Assembly: GCA_002502855.1 (NCBI GenBank)
Contig: DAQK01000029.1
Coordinates: 75,873 to 104,892 of the forward strand
Source of the DNA: Methanobacterium sp. UBA279
GTDB lineage: Archaea > Methanobacteriota > Methanobacteria > Methanobacteriales > Methanobacteriaceae
Length of the DNA: 29,020 bases
Direction: 5' to 3'
Position numbers and translations under genes: made by a program. Below, piece by piece: positions 1 through 7,414 of the stretch (positions are counted from its first letter, which is position 1; every line of letters begins with the position of its first letter). The notes under the pieces are model-generated. The model was not told the origin of the DNA. It worked only from the letters and a program-made list of their open reading frames with translations, and ran no database searches.

Positions 1-54
1 TTTGATGATGATTTCTACAGAGCCGGTATTTATATTATTAAAAGTGGGGATTAA
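1..54 (+). CDS. 3' end of an unidentified gene (partial)
   Basis: The first 17 codons of the window read open on the plus strand and end in TAA at 52-54 (tail ending YIIKSGD). The gene would converge on the histone gene. The piece is too short to recognise and could be chance. Confidence 0.3.
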   Translation, partial: FDDDFYRAGIYIIKSGD

Positions 55-116
55 TAGTTATTCTATGATTTGAAAGTTCGTAGCAGATGAAAAAAAATAA
101 AAAAATGTGGGAAATT

Positions 117-326
117 TCATCCCAGATTTTTTACAGCCATTTCAATGTCCGAGGCTTTAACTGTTTTTCTGCCAGCGTGTTTTGCAAATTTAACTGCTTG
201 TATGGACACATCTTCCGCCCATGCTTCCAATGCTTTGTCTAATGCTTCTTCAGCGTCCATACTGACTCTCTGTGCACCTGCGTTTTTTATTAGTCTCCCA
301 ACTGGAGCTTTTGGTAATTCACCCAT
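117..326 (-). CDS. Archaeal histone
   Basis: A 69-residue single histone-fold protein that binds and wraps DNA as a dimer. The typical HMf-like elements are visible: an N-terminal MGELPKAPVGRLIKNAG segment, the RVS turn, a central helix rich in E and A, and the C-terminal AKHAGRKTVKASDIEMAV stretch with the RKTV loop and a DNA-facing K. ATG at 326 is chosen as start because GGTGAT lies 4 bases upstream; the GTG at 335 is inside that ribosome binding site. A TATA-like box lies at 361-370. It is a single-gene unit and shows no sulfur operator. Identity is secure from the motifs. Confidence 0.95.
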   Translation of the reverse strand: MGELPKAPVGRLIKNAGAQRVSMDAEEALDKALEAWAEDVSIQAVKFAKHAGRKTVKASDIEMAVKNLG

Positions 327-360
327 ACTAATCACCTAGTATAATATTAATACGATATCT

Positions 361-370
361 TATTTAAATA
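361..370 (-). promoter_or_regulatory. TATA box of the histone gene
   Basis: TATTTAAATA, about 35 bases upstream of the histone ATG. This suggests a leader of about 10-15 bases. Confidence 0.5.
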
Positions 371-570
371 TGCTGATTTTTATCAGTTTATTTATAAAAT
401 TAACCAGCAGTTGTATGTAAATTTCATGATTCATAATGAAATATTTATGATATCCAGATTTACATTTATTTTAACTTGTAATTTTAAAATTAGATTATCC
501 ATCATAACTGGATGAAAATACCATTTAAGATAAAGGTAAATTTTAGAGTCTAATTAAGAATAAAAGCCAA

Positions 571-951
571 TTATACGGTATTTACATGTGTTCCCATGCA
601 GGCGTTACAGTTAATTGGTATATTATCTTTATCCTTATGTAACTGGCAGATTACCTCTTCTGCCTTGATTTTCTTACATACCTCACACATCTTAGGTATG
701 ATATCTATCTGGCTGGCCTTTCCCTGCACCAGATCCATTGCAAAGTCCCTGATCATGACCTGAATTTCGGGTTCGAATTTAATACCGTGGCCTCTCTTAT
801 CACTGATATATTGAGAGACGGCTGGCTGGGTTATGTCCAGTACTTCTGATATTTCCTTCTGTTTCATGCCCAGGTTTAAGAGTTCTTTGGCCAGTTCTGA
901 TCTGATACTGGGAATCACATACCATACAATTATTTCACATGGTGGTCGCAC
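571..951 (-). CDS. HTH transcriptional regulator with a C-terminal cysteine cluster
   Basis: A 126-residue predicted DNA-binding protein. Residues about 16-54 form an XRE/Cro-like helix-turn-helix (KQKEISEVLDITQPAVSQYI), typical of the COG2522 group of archaeal regulators. The C-terminal third holds C89-x2-C92, C102 and C115-x2-C118, plus an N-terminal C5; such spacing can hold an Fe-S cluster or zinc, or act as a thiol sensor. Start is GTG at 951: an in-frame stop lies just upstream and GAGTGAT precedes it. It is a single gene lying next to the cysK-cysE remnant with its own AT-rich promoter near 1030-1050. That it controls the TAAC-N4-GTTA operators is inference from location and domain type. 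Confidence 0.85.
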   Translation of the reverse strand: MRPPCEIIVWYVIPSIRSELAKELLNLGMKQKEISEVLDITQPAVSQYISDKRGHGIKFEPEIQVMIRDFAMDLVQGKASQIDIIPKMCEVCKKIKAEEVICQLHKDKDNIPINCNACMGTHVNTV

Positions 952-1060
952 TTTATATCACTCTCATCTTTATTTTTAATCCCATTTTTTATTATTTGAA
1001 TTTATTATGTATGTATAAGCTTTATTTGAACTATTAAATATATATAAGATTTAATTAATT

Positions 1061-1650
1061 TTATATCCCTGCCCCTCCAGCGAATATCTCTTCCATTTCA
1101 GTCTTCCTGGTCTTAATACCATTCATCTTGAGTATCCGCGGATATGCCCAGTTCTCTTATCTGTTTTTCCATTTCATCCTGTCGCTCCAGTATCAACCTT
1201 ATGGCTCCTGCCACGGGGTCTGGAAGTTTACCATGGTCTAAATCAATGGCGCATTTACGCTGCTCCTGCACCACTCTTCCCGGTATTCCTACCACGGTGG
1301 ATCCATCGGGGACGGATTTTAATACCACTGAGCCGGCTCCTACCTTGGAGCAGTTCCCTATTTTGATGTTACCGATTATTTTTTGCTCCGGAGCCTGTTA
1401 CCACACCACTTCCTATGGTGGGGTGTCTTTTTACTTTCTCCAGACTGGTACCGCCCAGAACCACACCCTGATAGATCAGCACGTCGTCTCCTATTTCTGC
1501 GGTTTCACCGACTACCACTCCCATTCCATGGTCGATGAACACTCTTCTACCGATGATTGCACCGGGGTGGATTTCAATTCCGGTAAACAATCGCCCCAAG
1601 GCTGAAAAGAATCGGCCTGTAAACTGGTGGTTGCGGGTCCAGAACCAGTG
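1061..1650 (-). pseudogene. cysE: Serine O-acetyltransferase, broken (cysE remnant)
   Basis: CysE makes O-acetylserine from serine and acetyl-CoA, the first step of cysteine synthesis. The left-handed beta-helix core is clear (FTGIEIHPGA, IDHGMGVVVGETAEIGDD, YQGVVLGGT, HPTIG), as is the end (GAGSVVLKSVPDGSTVVGIP). Two lesions are seen. The N-terminal part, about 60-80 residues, is missing: recognisable CysE begins at about 1650 with HWFWTRNHQFTG, directly joined to a cut-off cysK. A one-base change in the A-run near 1375-1381 then breaks the frame. The tail may also be shifted: the frame used ends at 1113, but another frame continues with a plausible charged tail to a TAA at 1061. It lies downstream of cysK under the same operators. 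Probably inactive if the sequence is right. Confidence 0.85.
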
Positions 1651-2176
1651 TCCCCATCAGTGTCTCTCCAGAGCTCTTCTGCAGTGGTTTCCCTGTGTAT
1701 CTTGGGTTTTGCCGGGTTCTGGAATTGCTGTGGTTGTACAGCGTTTGGTGTTGATTCTACAAGCTCCTGTGCCTTTGCTATTGACCGGGCATACTGTTTG
1801 CACCAGGTGTAAGAACTATCTCAGCCCCTAAGGTCGCCAGTAACTTTCTCCTTTCTAGGGACATGGTGTCGGGCATGGTTAGTATTAACCGGTATCCTTT
1901 GGCTGCGGCGACGAATGCAAGTGCAATTCCAGTGTTTTCACTGGTTGGTTCGATTATAATGGAGTCTTCCTTTAAAGCTCCGGCTTCTTCTGCAGCTTCT
2001 ACCATGGATACTCCAATCCTGTCCTTTACGCTTCCTAATGGATTGAAAGATTCTAACTTTGCTAGGATATCTGCATTTACTCTTTCTGTTATTTTGTTAA
2101 GTCTTACCAGAGAAGTGTTTCCTATCAGTTCTGTGGAATCATTGGCGATTCCCCTTTTCAATTCTGGTATTTTTAT
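1645..2176 (-). pseudogene. cysK: Cysteine synthase, broken (cysK remnant)
   Basis: CysK converts O-acetylserine and sulfide to cysteine using PLP. Visible parts are IGNTSLVRLNKI, the PLP-lysine motif NPLGSVKDR, and PTSENTGIALA, the substrate-binding loop that is normally TSGNTG (here G to E). The frame breaks near 1784, where GGT-GCA would be expected but a G is absent; it then runs on to LWRDTDGDT at about 1650. There the last 130 or so residues are missing and cysE sequence begins. The expected start, a short distance after AGGTGA (2181-2186), reads ATA at 2174-2176 instead of ATG; the only usual start codon near is TTG at 2161, about 19 bases from the ribosome binding site. Two tandem operators lie just upstream. 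Confidence 0.88.
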
Positions 2177-2211
2177 TTTCTCACCTTATATTCTATTAAC
2201 TCACTACTATT

Positions 2212-2241
2212 TATAACTATAGTTATATAACGATTGTTATA
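2212..2241 (-). promoter_or_regulatory. Two tandem TAAC-N4-GTTA operators, cysK promoter
   Basis: ATAACTATAGTTAT at 2213-2226 is a perfect palindrome. ATAACGATTGTTAT at 2227-2240 follows it with no gap (14-base period). The TATA-like TTATATAA (2223-2230) lies across the junction, so a bound protein would cover the promoter of the cysK-cysE unit. Confidence 0.75.
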
Positions 2242-2336
2242 TTCTTTTCTTTTTATAAAAGTTCCGATCGAAAAGGTGGATTACTACTCCCTGAAAACAT
2301 ATTTTAAACCAAAATAACTTCAATTATAAGAATATC

Positions 2337-3104
2337 CTATCCATTATAATTTCTAAGCTCATAATAGCTGTAAGGTGCGGTTTTCAGATTTAAACCATCA
2401 TCGTTATAGAGTTCCTGAAGCTGTTCTGCATTGAAAAGTTCGTAGGATGCATAGGGACTGTTATAGTAAGGGAACAGCATTCCAGAAAGTAGATAATAGT
2501 AAGCAGCCAGTCTTCCGTGCTTAAGCCAGGCCATCTGATAGTACAGGGGAACTCCGTCCCCCAGCATTATATTCGGGTTTCCTCCCCGGGCAGTTCCATG
2601 GTAAACCACCACTATCTTACCTTCCTGTCCGTGCTGGGCAGCTACCTTATCCAGGTAGTCTAATGCATCAGTTAAATTGTAGAAGACATGTCCATTGGAC
2701 ACGTACCTGAATCTATCATCAGGAACTCCAAAGAGGACCATGGTGAATACGCTGTTCATGAGCCAGTCCATGGAATTATTTAACTTGTAGTCTGTGGCAC
2801 CATCCTGAAAACCCAGTTCCAGCACCAGAACATCACCCTCCAAGTAGTTGGGATAGCTTTGCCCACCGGTGTGACCGGCAAAATGGAGAAGTAAAACTGT
2901 GTTTGAGCCTCTTTCCTTTGCATACTCTGCAGCGAGTCTTGAATGAGGGCTTCCCTCGTATATATCTGGGTTTGATATTTTAACGAAGCTGAGCCTGCCT
3001 AAAAATTCATATTTATCATCAGAAGCGGTGCTGCTTACATATATATAGGATGATACCATTATCACAGCCAGAAAAATAGCGATTACTGGCCATTTCCATT
3101 TCAT
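2337..3104 (-). CDS. Membrane-anchored or secreted protein of unknown function
   Basis: 255 residues. The N-terminus (KWKWPVIAIFLAVIMVSSYI) is a basic-then-hydrophobic signal peptide or membrane anchor, so the rest faces outside the cell. The body is rich in Tyr and Asn, with strand-like stretches such as TVLLLHFAGHTGG, VLVLELGF and KIVVVYHGTARGG; HFAGHTGG and YHGTARGG look like possible loop or active-site sequences. I do not recognise the family. ATG at 3104 is preferred because GGAGTGA (3112-3118) precedes it by 7 bases. An operator lies about 210 bases upstream but probably belongs to the opposite-facing tusA unit. It appears intact. Confidence 0.7.
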   Translation of the reverse strand: MKWKWPVIAIFLAVIMVSSYIYVSSTASDDKYEFLGRLSFVKISNPDIYEGSPHSRLAAEYAKERGSNTVLLLHFAGHTGGQSYPNYLEGDVLVLELGFQDGATDYKLNNSMDWLMNSVFTMVLFGVPDDRFRYVSNGHVFYNLTDALDYLDKVAAQHGQEGKIVVVYHGTARGGNPNIMLGDGVPLYYQMAWLKHGRLAAYYYLLSGMLFPYYNSPYASYELFNAEQLQELYNDDGLNLKTAPYSYYELRNYNG

Positions 3105-3310
3105 ACCCACTTCACTCCTGGTTTGATGGAGGGTTTACACATAAAATATCTGTTTGAATGTTATATTATTTCATTGCATTTATTTTTTTATACTGCAAAT
3201 TTGTGGTTATTGTTACTTATTTTACCCATATTTCAAGCTTCAAACACCAATCATCTTTTAAGCAGGAGGAGTACTTGCACTGAACACTGTAGGATCTAAA
3301 TCAATCCATT

Positions 3311-3328
3311 GTATAACTGTCGTTATAC
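3311..3328 (+). promoter_or_regulatory. TAAC-N4-GTTA operator upstream of tusA/nifS
   Basis: GTATAACTGTCGTTATAC: arms of 7 bases around TGTC, in the 350-base gap between the secreted-protein gene and the tusA remnant. It lies about 130 bases before tusA. No clear TATA box is seen beside it, so its direction is uncertain. The remainder of this gap shows nothing else I can identify. Confidence 0.6.
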
Positions 3329-3458
3329 ACTCTTGATGATTGGCCAAACGGATCAAATGAGCTATCCAAGCTCCAAAATGAATAAAAAACATTCCAAAAC
3401 AAGCTGATATTTACCGGGAACCTCGCCAGAAAAATTCACTAAAAATAGGAGAAAATAT

Positions 3459-3644
3459 GTGCCTGAACCCTTAGTGAAAGTGCGAAAAGCACTTAGAAAA
3501 GCATCTCCAGGGGATATCGTGGAAGTAACCGGCACTCATCCAGCTTCCAAAAAAGAGATACCGATGGCTGCCGAAGCCCTTGGCCTGGAAATAATAGATA
3601 CCGAAGAAAAGGACGGAGTTTGGAAGATTAAAATCCGCAGATGA
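3459..3644 (+). pseudogene. TusA/SirA-like sulfur carrier lacking its N-terminal strand and cysteine
   Basis: TusA proteins carry a persulfide on the cysteine of a conserved CPxP motif that lies about 12 residues into the protein. Here only PEPLVKVRKALRKASPGD onward is in frame, with the diagnostic THPASKKEIPMAAEALGLE; 61 residues are present against the usual 75-80. AGGAG is followed by ATG at 3457, but that ATG reads TGC CTG AAC out of frame. Adding one C would give M-C-P-E-P, so both the cysteine and the first strand seem lost by a deletion. GTG at 3459 is the only in-frame start. The gene is followed 17 bases later by the dsrE/nifS chimera, a common TusA-DsrE neighbourhood. Confidence 0.75.
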
Positions 3645-3661
3645 TGATAGGAGGATATGAT

Positions 3662-4625
3662 ATGACAGAAAACGCCACCATAATAGTCCACAGCGGAGAT
3701 ATGGACAAGATATACAGCGCCCTCATAATAGGAAACTGGTACTCCATGGGAATAGAAGCCCGTGAAGCATTAGAGAGAAGCAGAGAAACCATAGCTAATG
3801 CTTTAGGAGCGTCTCCTGCTGAATTCATATTCACCTCCGGATTTACCGAGTCCAGCAACTGGGCCTTGAAGGGCGTGGCCCAGGCTAAAAGCGGGAAAGG
3901 CAAGCATATAATTGTCTCTAAAATAGAGGACTTCTCTGTCTTAAACGCTGCTAAAGCCCTGGAAAAACAAGGATTTAAAGTCACCTACCTGGACGTTGAC
4001 GGCGATGGACTGGTTGATCCTGACCATTTAAAGGACTCCATCACCGATGAAACCATCCTGGTCTCTGCACAGCACGCTAACCAGGAGATAGGTACTGTTC
4101 AGGATATCAAGTCCATCGGAGAAATCTGCCAGGAAAAAGAAGGTACTTTTTCACACCTTCGCCAGGTTGCCCCTGGATGTGCAGGATGTCCTGGTGGATC
4201 TGATATCCATCTCCCCACACACCATACACGGTCCCAGTGGCATTGGAGGTCTATATACCCGTAAGGGGACAAACATACATAAATGGATGGACGGCGGATT
4301 CCAGGAATCAAACCGGCGCGGGGGACTGGAAAACGTTCCTGGTGCAGTTGGCTTTGTCAAGGCAGTTGAACTGGTGGAAGGTGAGTCCATAACCCTCCAT
4401 CTGGATATGAGGGGCTTTGCAGTGAGTACAGGATCTGCCTGTTTCAGCCGTACCCTGGAAACAAGCCATGTTATTCTTGGAATCGGCGGAGGACATGAGA
4501 GAGCCCATGGCTCAGTGCGTTTCACTTTCAGCCGGTATAACACCCTGGAGGATGCAGATAACGTGGCGGATGCCATAGTGGAAGTGGTGGAAAACTTGAG
4601 GAGAATAAGTGCTTTGAGCCAGTAA
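3662..4625 (+). pseudogene. DsrE-like start fused to a degenerate NifS-like cysteine desulfurase
   Basis: The first 22 or so residues (TIIVHSGDMDKIYSALIIGN) match the start of DsrE-family sulfur-transfer proteins. From WYSMGIEAREALERSRE on, the protein is a class V aminotransferase/NifS relative (IFTSGFTESSN, HANQEIGT, GPSGIGGLY, STGSACFSR). The join is at GN, shared by both families. A one-base insertion near 4140 shifts the frame; the second half resumes as FHTFARLPLDV. About 65 residues are missing between AVELVEG and ESITLHLD. Normal PLP contacts are absent: the HTDAxQ Asp and Gln are deleted, the lysine of SSHK is Thr (SPHT), and the IEH histidine is Asp. The nucleophilic cysteine is kept. 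AGGAGG at 3649-3654 supports the ATG at 3662. Not a working desulfurase as read. Confidence 0.75.
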
Positions 4626-4639
4626 ATAGATGATAACAT

Positions 4640-5470
4640 TTATTTTATAATCTCTGCCTCGATCTTATCCACGATTTCCATTATTCTTACTGAAATTTCT
4701 GATTTCGGGTCCTTGGTTACGATGGGTGTTCCCTGGTCTGAGGCTTCCGCTGCTTCGGCAGTCAGTGGTAGTTTCCCCAGGAAAGGCACCCCTAACCTTT
4801 TCGCTACCTCTTCTCCGTTGCCCTTACCGAATATATCTATTTCTTTTTTACATTCTGGACATATAAATCCAGACATATTTTCGATGAGTCCGATTACCTT
4901 GATTTTCAGGTCTTTTACCATGTTTATGTTCCTTACCACGTCTTCCTGGACCACTGATTGGGGAGTGGTTACCAGGATGACACCGTCCATGGGTATGTTC
5001 TGAAGGACGGTTAAGGGTTCATCTCCGGTGCCTGGTGGATCATCTATGATTAGCACGTCCAGATCACCCCAGATAACGTCTGCCAGGAACTGTTTTAAAA
5101 CACCGGTTTTGGCGGGGCCTCTCCAGATAATGGGAATATCCTGGGAGTGCAGGAAAAATCCGACAGACATGACTTCCAAGCCATCTTCTGTTTGGACGGG
5201 TACTATCCCTTCTGGTCTGGACTTTAAAGCAGTCCCTTCCAGGTTCAGCATCTTGGGTACGTTGGGGCCGTGTAGATCAGCGTCCATGATACCGGTTTTA
5301 TATCCTTTCTTTGCAAAGGCAGCGGCTAAGTTAACCGCGACTGTGGATTTACCAACACCACCTTTCCCGCTCATTACGGCGATTTTATGTTTGATCTTGC
5401 TCATATTCTTGATGATGTCGATTTCCTGCTGCATCATGGCCTTTTTATGTTCTTCCTCTTTAGATTCCAT
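4640..5470 (-). CDS. Mrp/Nbp35-type P-loop ATPase, Fe-S cluster carrier
   Basis: 276-residue cytosolic ATPase of the Mrp/ApbC/Nbp35 family; family members bind and deliver [4Fe-4S] clusters. Seen: deviant Walker A GKGGVGKST at residues 35-43, MDADLHGPNVPKML (switch I), IIDDPPGTGDEPLT (Walker B region), and the CxxC cluster-binding pair C204/C207 in FICPECKK. The N-terminal 25 residues are a charged helix without the extra Nbp35 cysteines. It converges on the nifS remnant 15 bases away and is followed by the GNAT gene upstream on the same strand. Complete, no frameshift, no operator found. It fits the sulfur/Fe-S theme alongside iscS and iscU. Confidence 0.93.
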   Translation of the reverse strand: MESKEEEHKKAMMQQEIDIIKNMSKIKHKIAVMSGKGGVGKSTVAVNLAAAFAKKGYKTGIMDADLHGPNVPKMLNLEGTALKSRPEGIVPVQTEDGLEVMSVGFFLHSQDIPIIWRGPAKTGVLKQFLADVIWGDLDVLIIDDPPGTGDEPLTVLQNIPMDGVILVTTPQSVVQEDVVRNINMVKDLKIKVIGLIENMSGFICPECKKEIDIFGKGNGEEVAKRLGVPFLGKLPLTAEAAEASDQGTPIVTKDPKSEISVRIMEIVDKIEAEIIK

Positions 5471-5493
5471 TTATTTATCTCTCCACCTTTTTT

Positions 5494-5988
5494 TTATAAT
5501 CCTATTTTCTTACTGCGTCTTTCCATAACCGTGACATCCCGCCACTGGTCATCCATTTTACCCAGTCTTTCATGGGTTCCCACGGTCTTGAAAGCGTGTT
5601 TTCTATGTAAAGCAATGCTTTCCCCATTTTCTGGAAATATCCTTGCCTGTAAGGTCCAGATACGTTTTTCCTCTGATAGTTCAATTAATTTCTCAAGCAG
5701 TATATCTCCTACCCCATTTCTCCTATATTCTTTGGTTACATATACGCTATCTTCGACCACTCCACTATAGACCTCTCTTTCAGAGTATACGGCTAGAGAT
5801 CCCCATCCTATAATATCATCACTCTTAATAGCCACGATACTACATCCTGGCACCTGTTTCTGGATCCATTCATCCCATGGGGGTAGGGTGACCTCGAAGT
5901 TGGCATTTCCTGAATCTGTTCCTTCATCGTATATCCTTGACACCTGATTCCGGTCATCGGGCTTCATTTTTCTAATTTCTAACTTCAT
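5494..5988 (-). CDS. GNAT-family N-acetyltransferase (phosphinothricin acetyltransferase-like)
   Basis: 164 residues with a GNAT fold. The acetyl-CoA pyrophosphate loop is seen as YRRNGVGDILL, preceded by the beta-4 strand VEDSVYVTKEY. FPENGESIALHRKHAFKTVGTHERLG is the Pat-like C-terminal region (NxxSxxLHxxxGF with G to A). These enzymes acetylate amines of small molecules or amino-acid analogues; the substrate cannot be read from sequence. It lies upstream of mrp on the same strand, 23 bases apart, and could be co-transcribed. Intact. Confidence 0.85.
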   Translation of the reverse strand: MKLEIRKMKPDDRNQVSRIYDEGTDSGNANFEVTLPPWDEWIQKQVPGCSIVAIKSDDIIGWGSLAVYSEREVYSGVVEDSVYVTKEYRRNGVGDILLEKLIELSEEKRIWTLQARIFPENGESIALHRKHAFKTVGTHERLGKMDDQWRDVTVMERRSKKIGL

Positions 5989-6039
5989 TTTAACCCTGAT
6001 GGTTTAACTCATTAATCTTAATTCTCAATTTCCACTTCA

Positions 6040-6804
6040 TTAATCCTGGTTTAGATTTAATCTGGCTATCACGGTACAGGGGGCGCTGTCTATTCCCTTA
6101 ATTTGCCAGGGAACCACCATCACCCATTTTAATTCTTCAGTTTTTATGTTGCCCAGTTTCATATCCTCGATTAAAAGTAAGGGTTCTCCTAGCTTTTCAT
6201 TTTCTTTGAAAGCGATTACATGGGCCTGTTTGCCGGGTTCTGGGTTCTGGTAACTGGACATGGATACTGTATCTATTCCCAGGCACCGTATCCCGGAGTA
6301 ATTCTCTCTTATCCAGCTCACGGTTTGCGGTGAAATACCCGGGTTTTCCGTAAGATATTTCTCTGGATGCTTATCGCGATGTACTTCAAATCCAGTTCGG
6401 AAGAATAAACAGTCCACATCGTTAAGATTTACCTCACGAACATCCTGTAGATTGATTGTTTCATTTGGACCTTTGATCACGTCCAGAATTATTGGTTTGT
6501 TGAAGACTAGTTCATCAGGCCGGTACTGGGAGATGGTTTTACCGCCGTCTATGAAATGGCCCGGGGCATCGATGTGTGTTCCGGAATGATTTTCAGCCGT
6601 TATTATAAAACTGTTGTATCCGTCTCCCCCGGGAATTTGGGAATTGTGGATAACTTCAGGCTTTTTTAAATTCATGTGAACTGGGGAATTTTCTTCAAGC
6701 AGATGGGAAAGTGTTGTATATTGCATATCATTCACTGAGTGACTGAAATCTAAAATTTTTTTGGTGATTTTAATGTTTATTCTACCTTTAATTATGGTTT
6801 TCAA
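6040..6804 (-). CDS. Metal-dependent cyclase / kynurenine-formamidase-like hydrolase
   Basis: 254-residue member of the cyclase family (COG1878, KynB-like). The metal-binding motif HSGTHIDAPGHF is at residues 73-84, with LDFSHSVN near the start and GIDTVSMSSY later; these bind a divalent metal and hydrolyse amide or lactone-like bonds. The substrate is unknown. The frame is intact. The start is uncertain: TTG at 6804 opens the frame without a clear ribosome binding site, and the family usually begins near ILDFSHSV, so translation may start within the first 15 codons. Two operators at 6879-6922 lie 75-118 bases upstream, which puts this enzyme in the proposed sulfur regulon although its family has no known sulfur role. 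Confidence 0.82.
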   Translation of the reverse strand: MKTIIKGRINIKITKKILDFSHSVNDMQYTTLSHLLEENSPVHMNLKKPEVIHNSQIPGGDGYNSFIITAENHSGTHIDAPGHFIDGGKTISQYRPDELVFNKPIILDVIKGPNETINLQDVREVNLNDVDCLFFRTGFEVHRDKHPEKYLTENPGISPQTVSWIRENYSGIRCLGIDTVSMSSYQNPEPGKQAHVIAFKENEKLGEPLLLIEDMKLGNIKTEELKWVMVVPWQIKGIDSAPCTVIARLNLNQD

Positions 6805-6878
6805 CCAATAAATAGCTTATTTTATTCAGAGCTCTTCATCGGCAAAAATTGGTTGCAATGGTAAACTTTATATAGGAA

Positions 6879-6922
6879 TATAACGATTGTTATATTAGGG
6901 GTCGATTATAACGATGGTTATA
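6879..6922. promoter_or_regulatory. Two TAAC-N4-GTTA operators (28-base offset)
   Basis: ATAACGATTGTTAT at 6880-6893 and ATAACGATGGTTAT at 6908-6921, spaced exactly twice the 14-base offset seen at cysK. A weaker third copy is at 6925-6938. A plus-strand TATA-like TTTATATAGG lies at 6868-6877, just before the first copy; a minus-strand TATTTTATAA overlaps the second. The arrangement looks like a divergent promoter, with only the minus-strand cyclase still having a gene. Confidence 0.65.
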
Positions 6923-7095
6923 AAATAGCGATGGTTAATTCATCCCCATCCTTCCATGTTGTCACCAACACCCAGAATAGAATGAATAAAATTCGGTATT
7001 AAGACATCAAAGGAAGGAGAAATCAGCTCCATAGGAGTGTTGGAGATGTGTAGATAAATAAACTAGTCCATAAAATCCGTGGTAAATAATGTTCA

Positions 7096-7149
7096 ATCAA
7101 GGCCTTATAAAGAACCATAAAACCTATCACCATCTTTTAAGGCCTTGAT
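7096..7149. repeat. Inverted repeat, 12-base arms
   Basis: ATCAAGGCCTTA (7096-7107) pairs with TAAGGCCTTGAT (7138-7149) across a 30-base loop. Function unknown. Confidence 0.55.
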
Positions 7150-7295
7150 AAACAATAAAATGGCCAGATAATAAAGGAATCTTCGAGATCAATCCTGTAT
7201 TATCGGTGTCGTATTTTCTAACCAAAAAAACAGAAATAGATCATCCTCTCCCACATGTATCACTCCTGTAAACCGGTTAGAACCCCACATCTGTT

Positions 7296-7319
7296 ATGTT
7301 TTAGACCTCCATAAAACAT
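7296..7319. repeat. Hairpin with CCTCC in the loop
   Basis: ATGTTTTA (7296-7303) pairs with TAAAACAT (7312-7319) around the loop GACCTCCA. On the plus-strand transcript the loop would show CCUCC, complementary to a Shine-Dalgarno sequence. Small-RNA role is speculative. Confidence 0.4.
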
Positions 7320-7331
7320 GAAAATTTAAAA

Positions 7332-7379
7332 GACAACTCTGCCCATGAAAATATAGTCAACTCTGCCATAAAATATACT
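7332..7379. repeat. Imperfect tandem repeat, about 24 bases, two copies
   Basis: CAACTCTGCCCATGAAAATA and CAACTCTGCCATAAAATATA follow one another at about 7334 and 7358. They lie between two hairpins. Confidence 0.5.
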
Positions 7380-7383
7380 TCCA

Positions 7384-7414
7384 CTAACCGAAGATCGGCT
7401 TTATCTTCGGTTAG
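7384..7414. repeat. Strong perfect hairpin, 12-bp stem
   Basis: CTAACCGAAGAT (7384-7395) and ATCTTCGGTTAG (7403-7414) around the 7-base loop CGGCTTT. The most stable hairpin in this gene-free stretch. It could be part of a small RNA or a terminator-like structure. Confidence 0.6.

Noticed and set aside
1645..1680. A TGA in the cysE frame that looked like a CGA-to-TGA nonsense mutation.
   Set aside because: The surrounding bases read as CysK (LWRDTDGDT) in another frame, so the TGA lies upstream of the cysE join and is not part of cysE.
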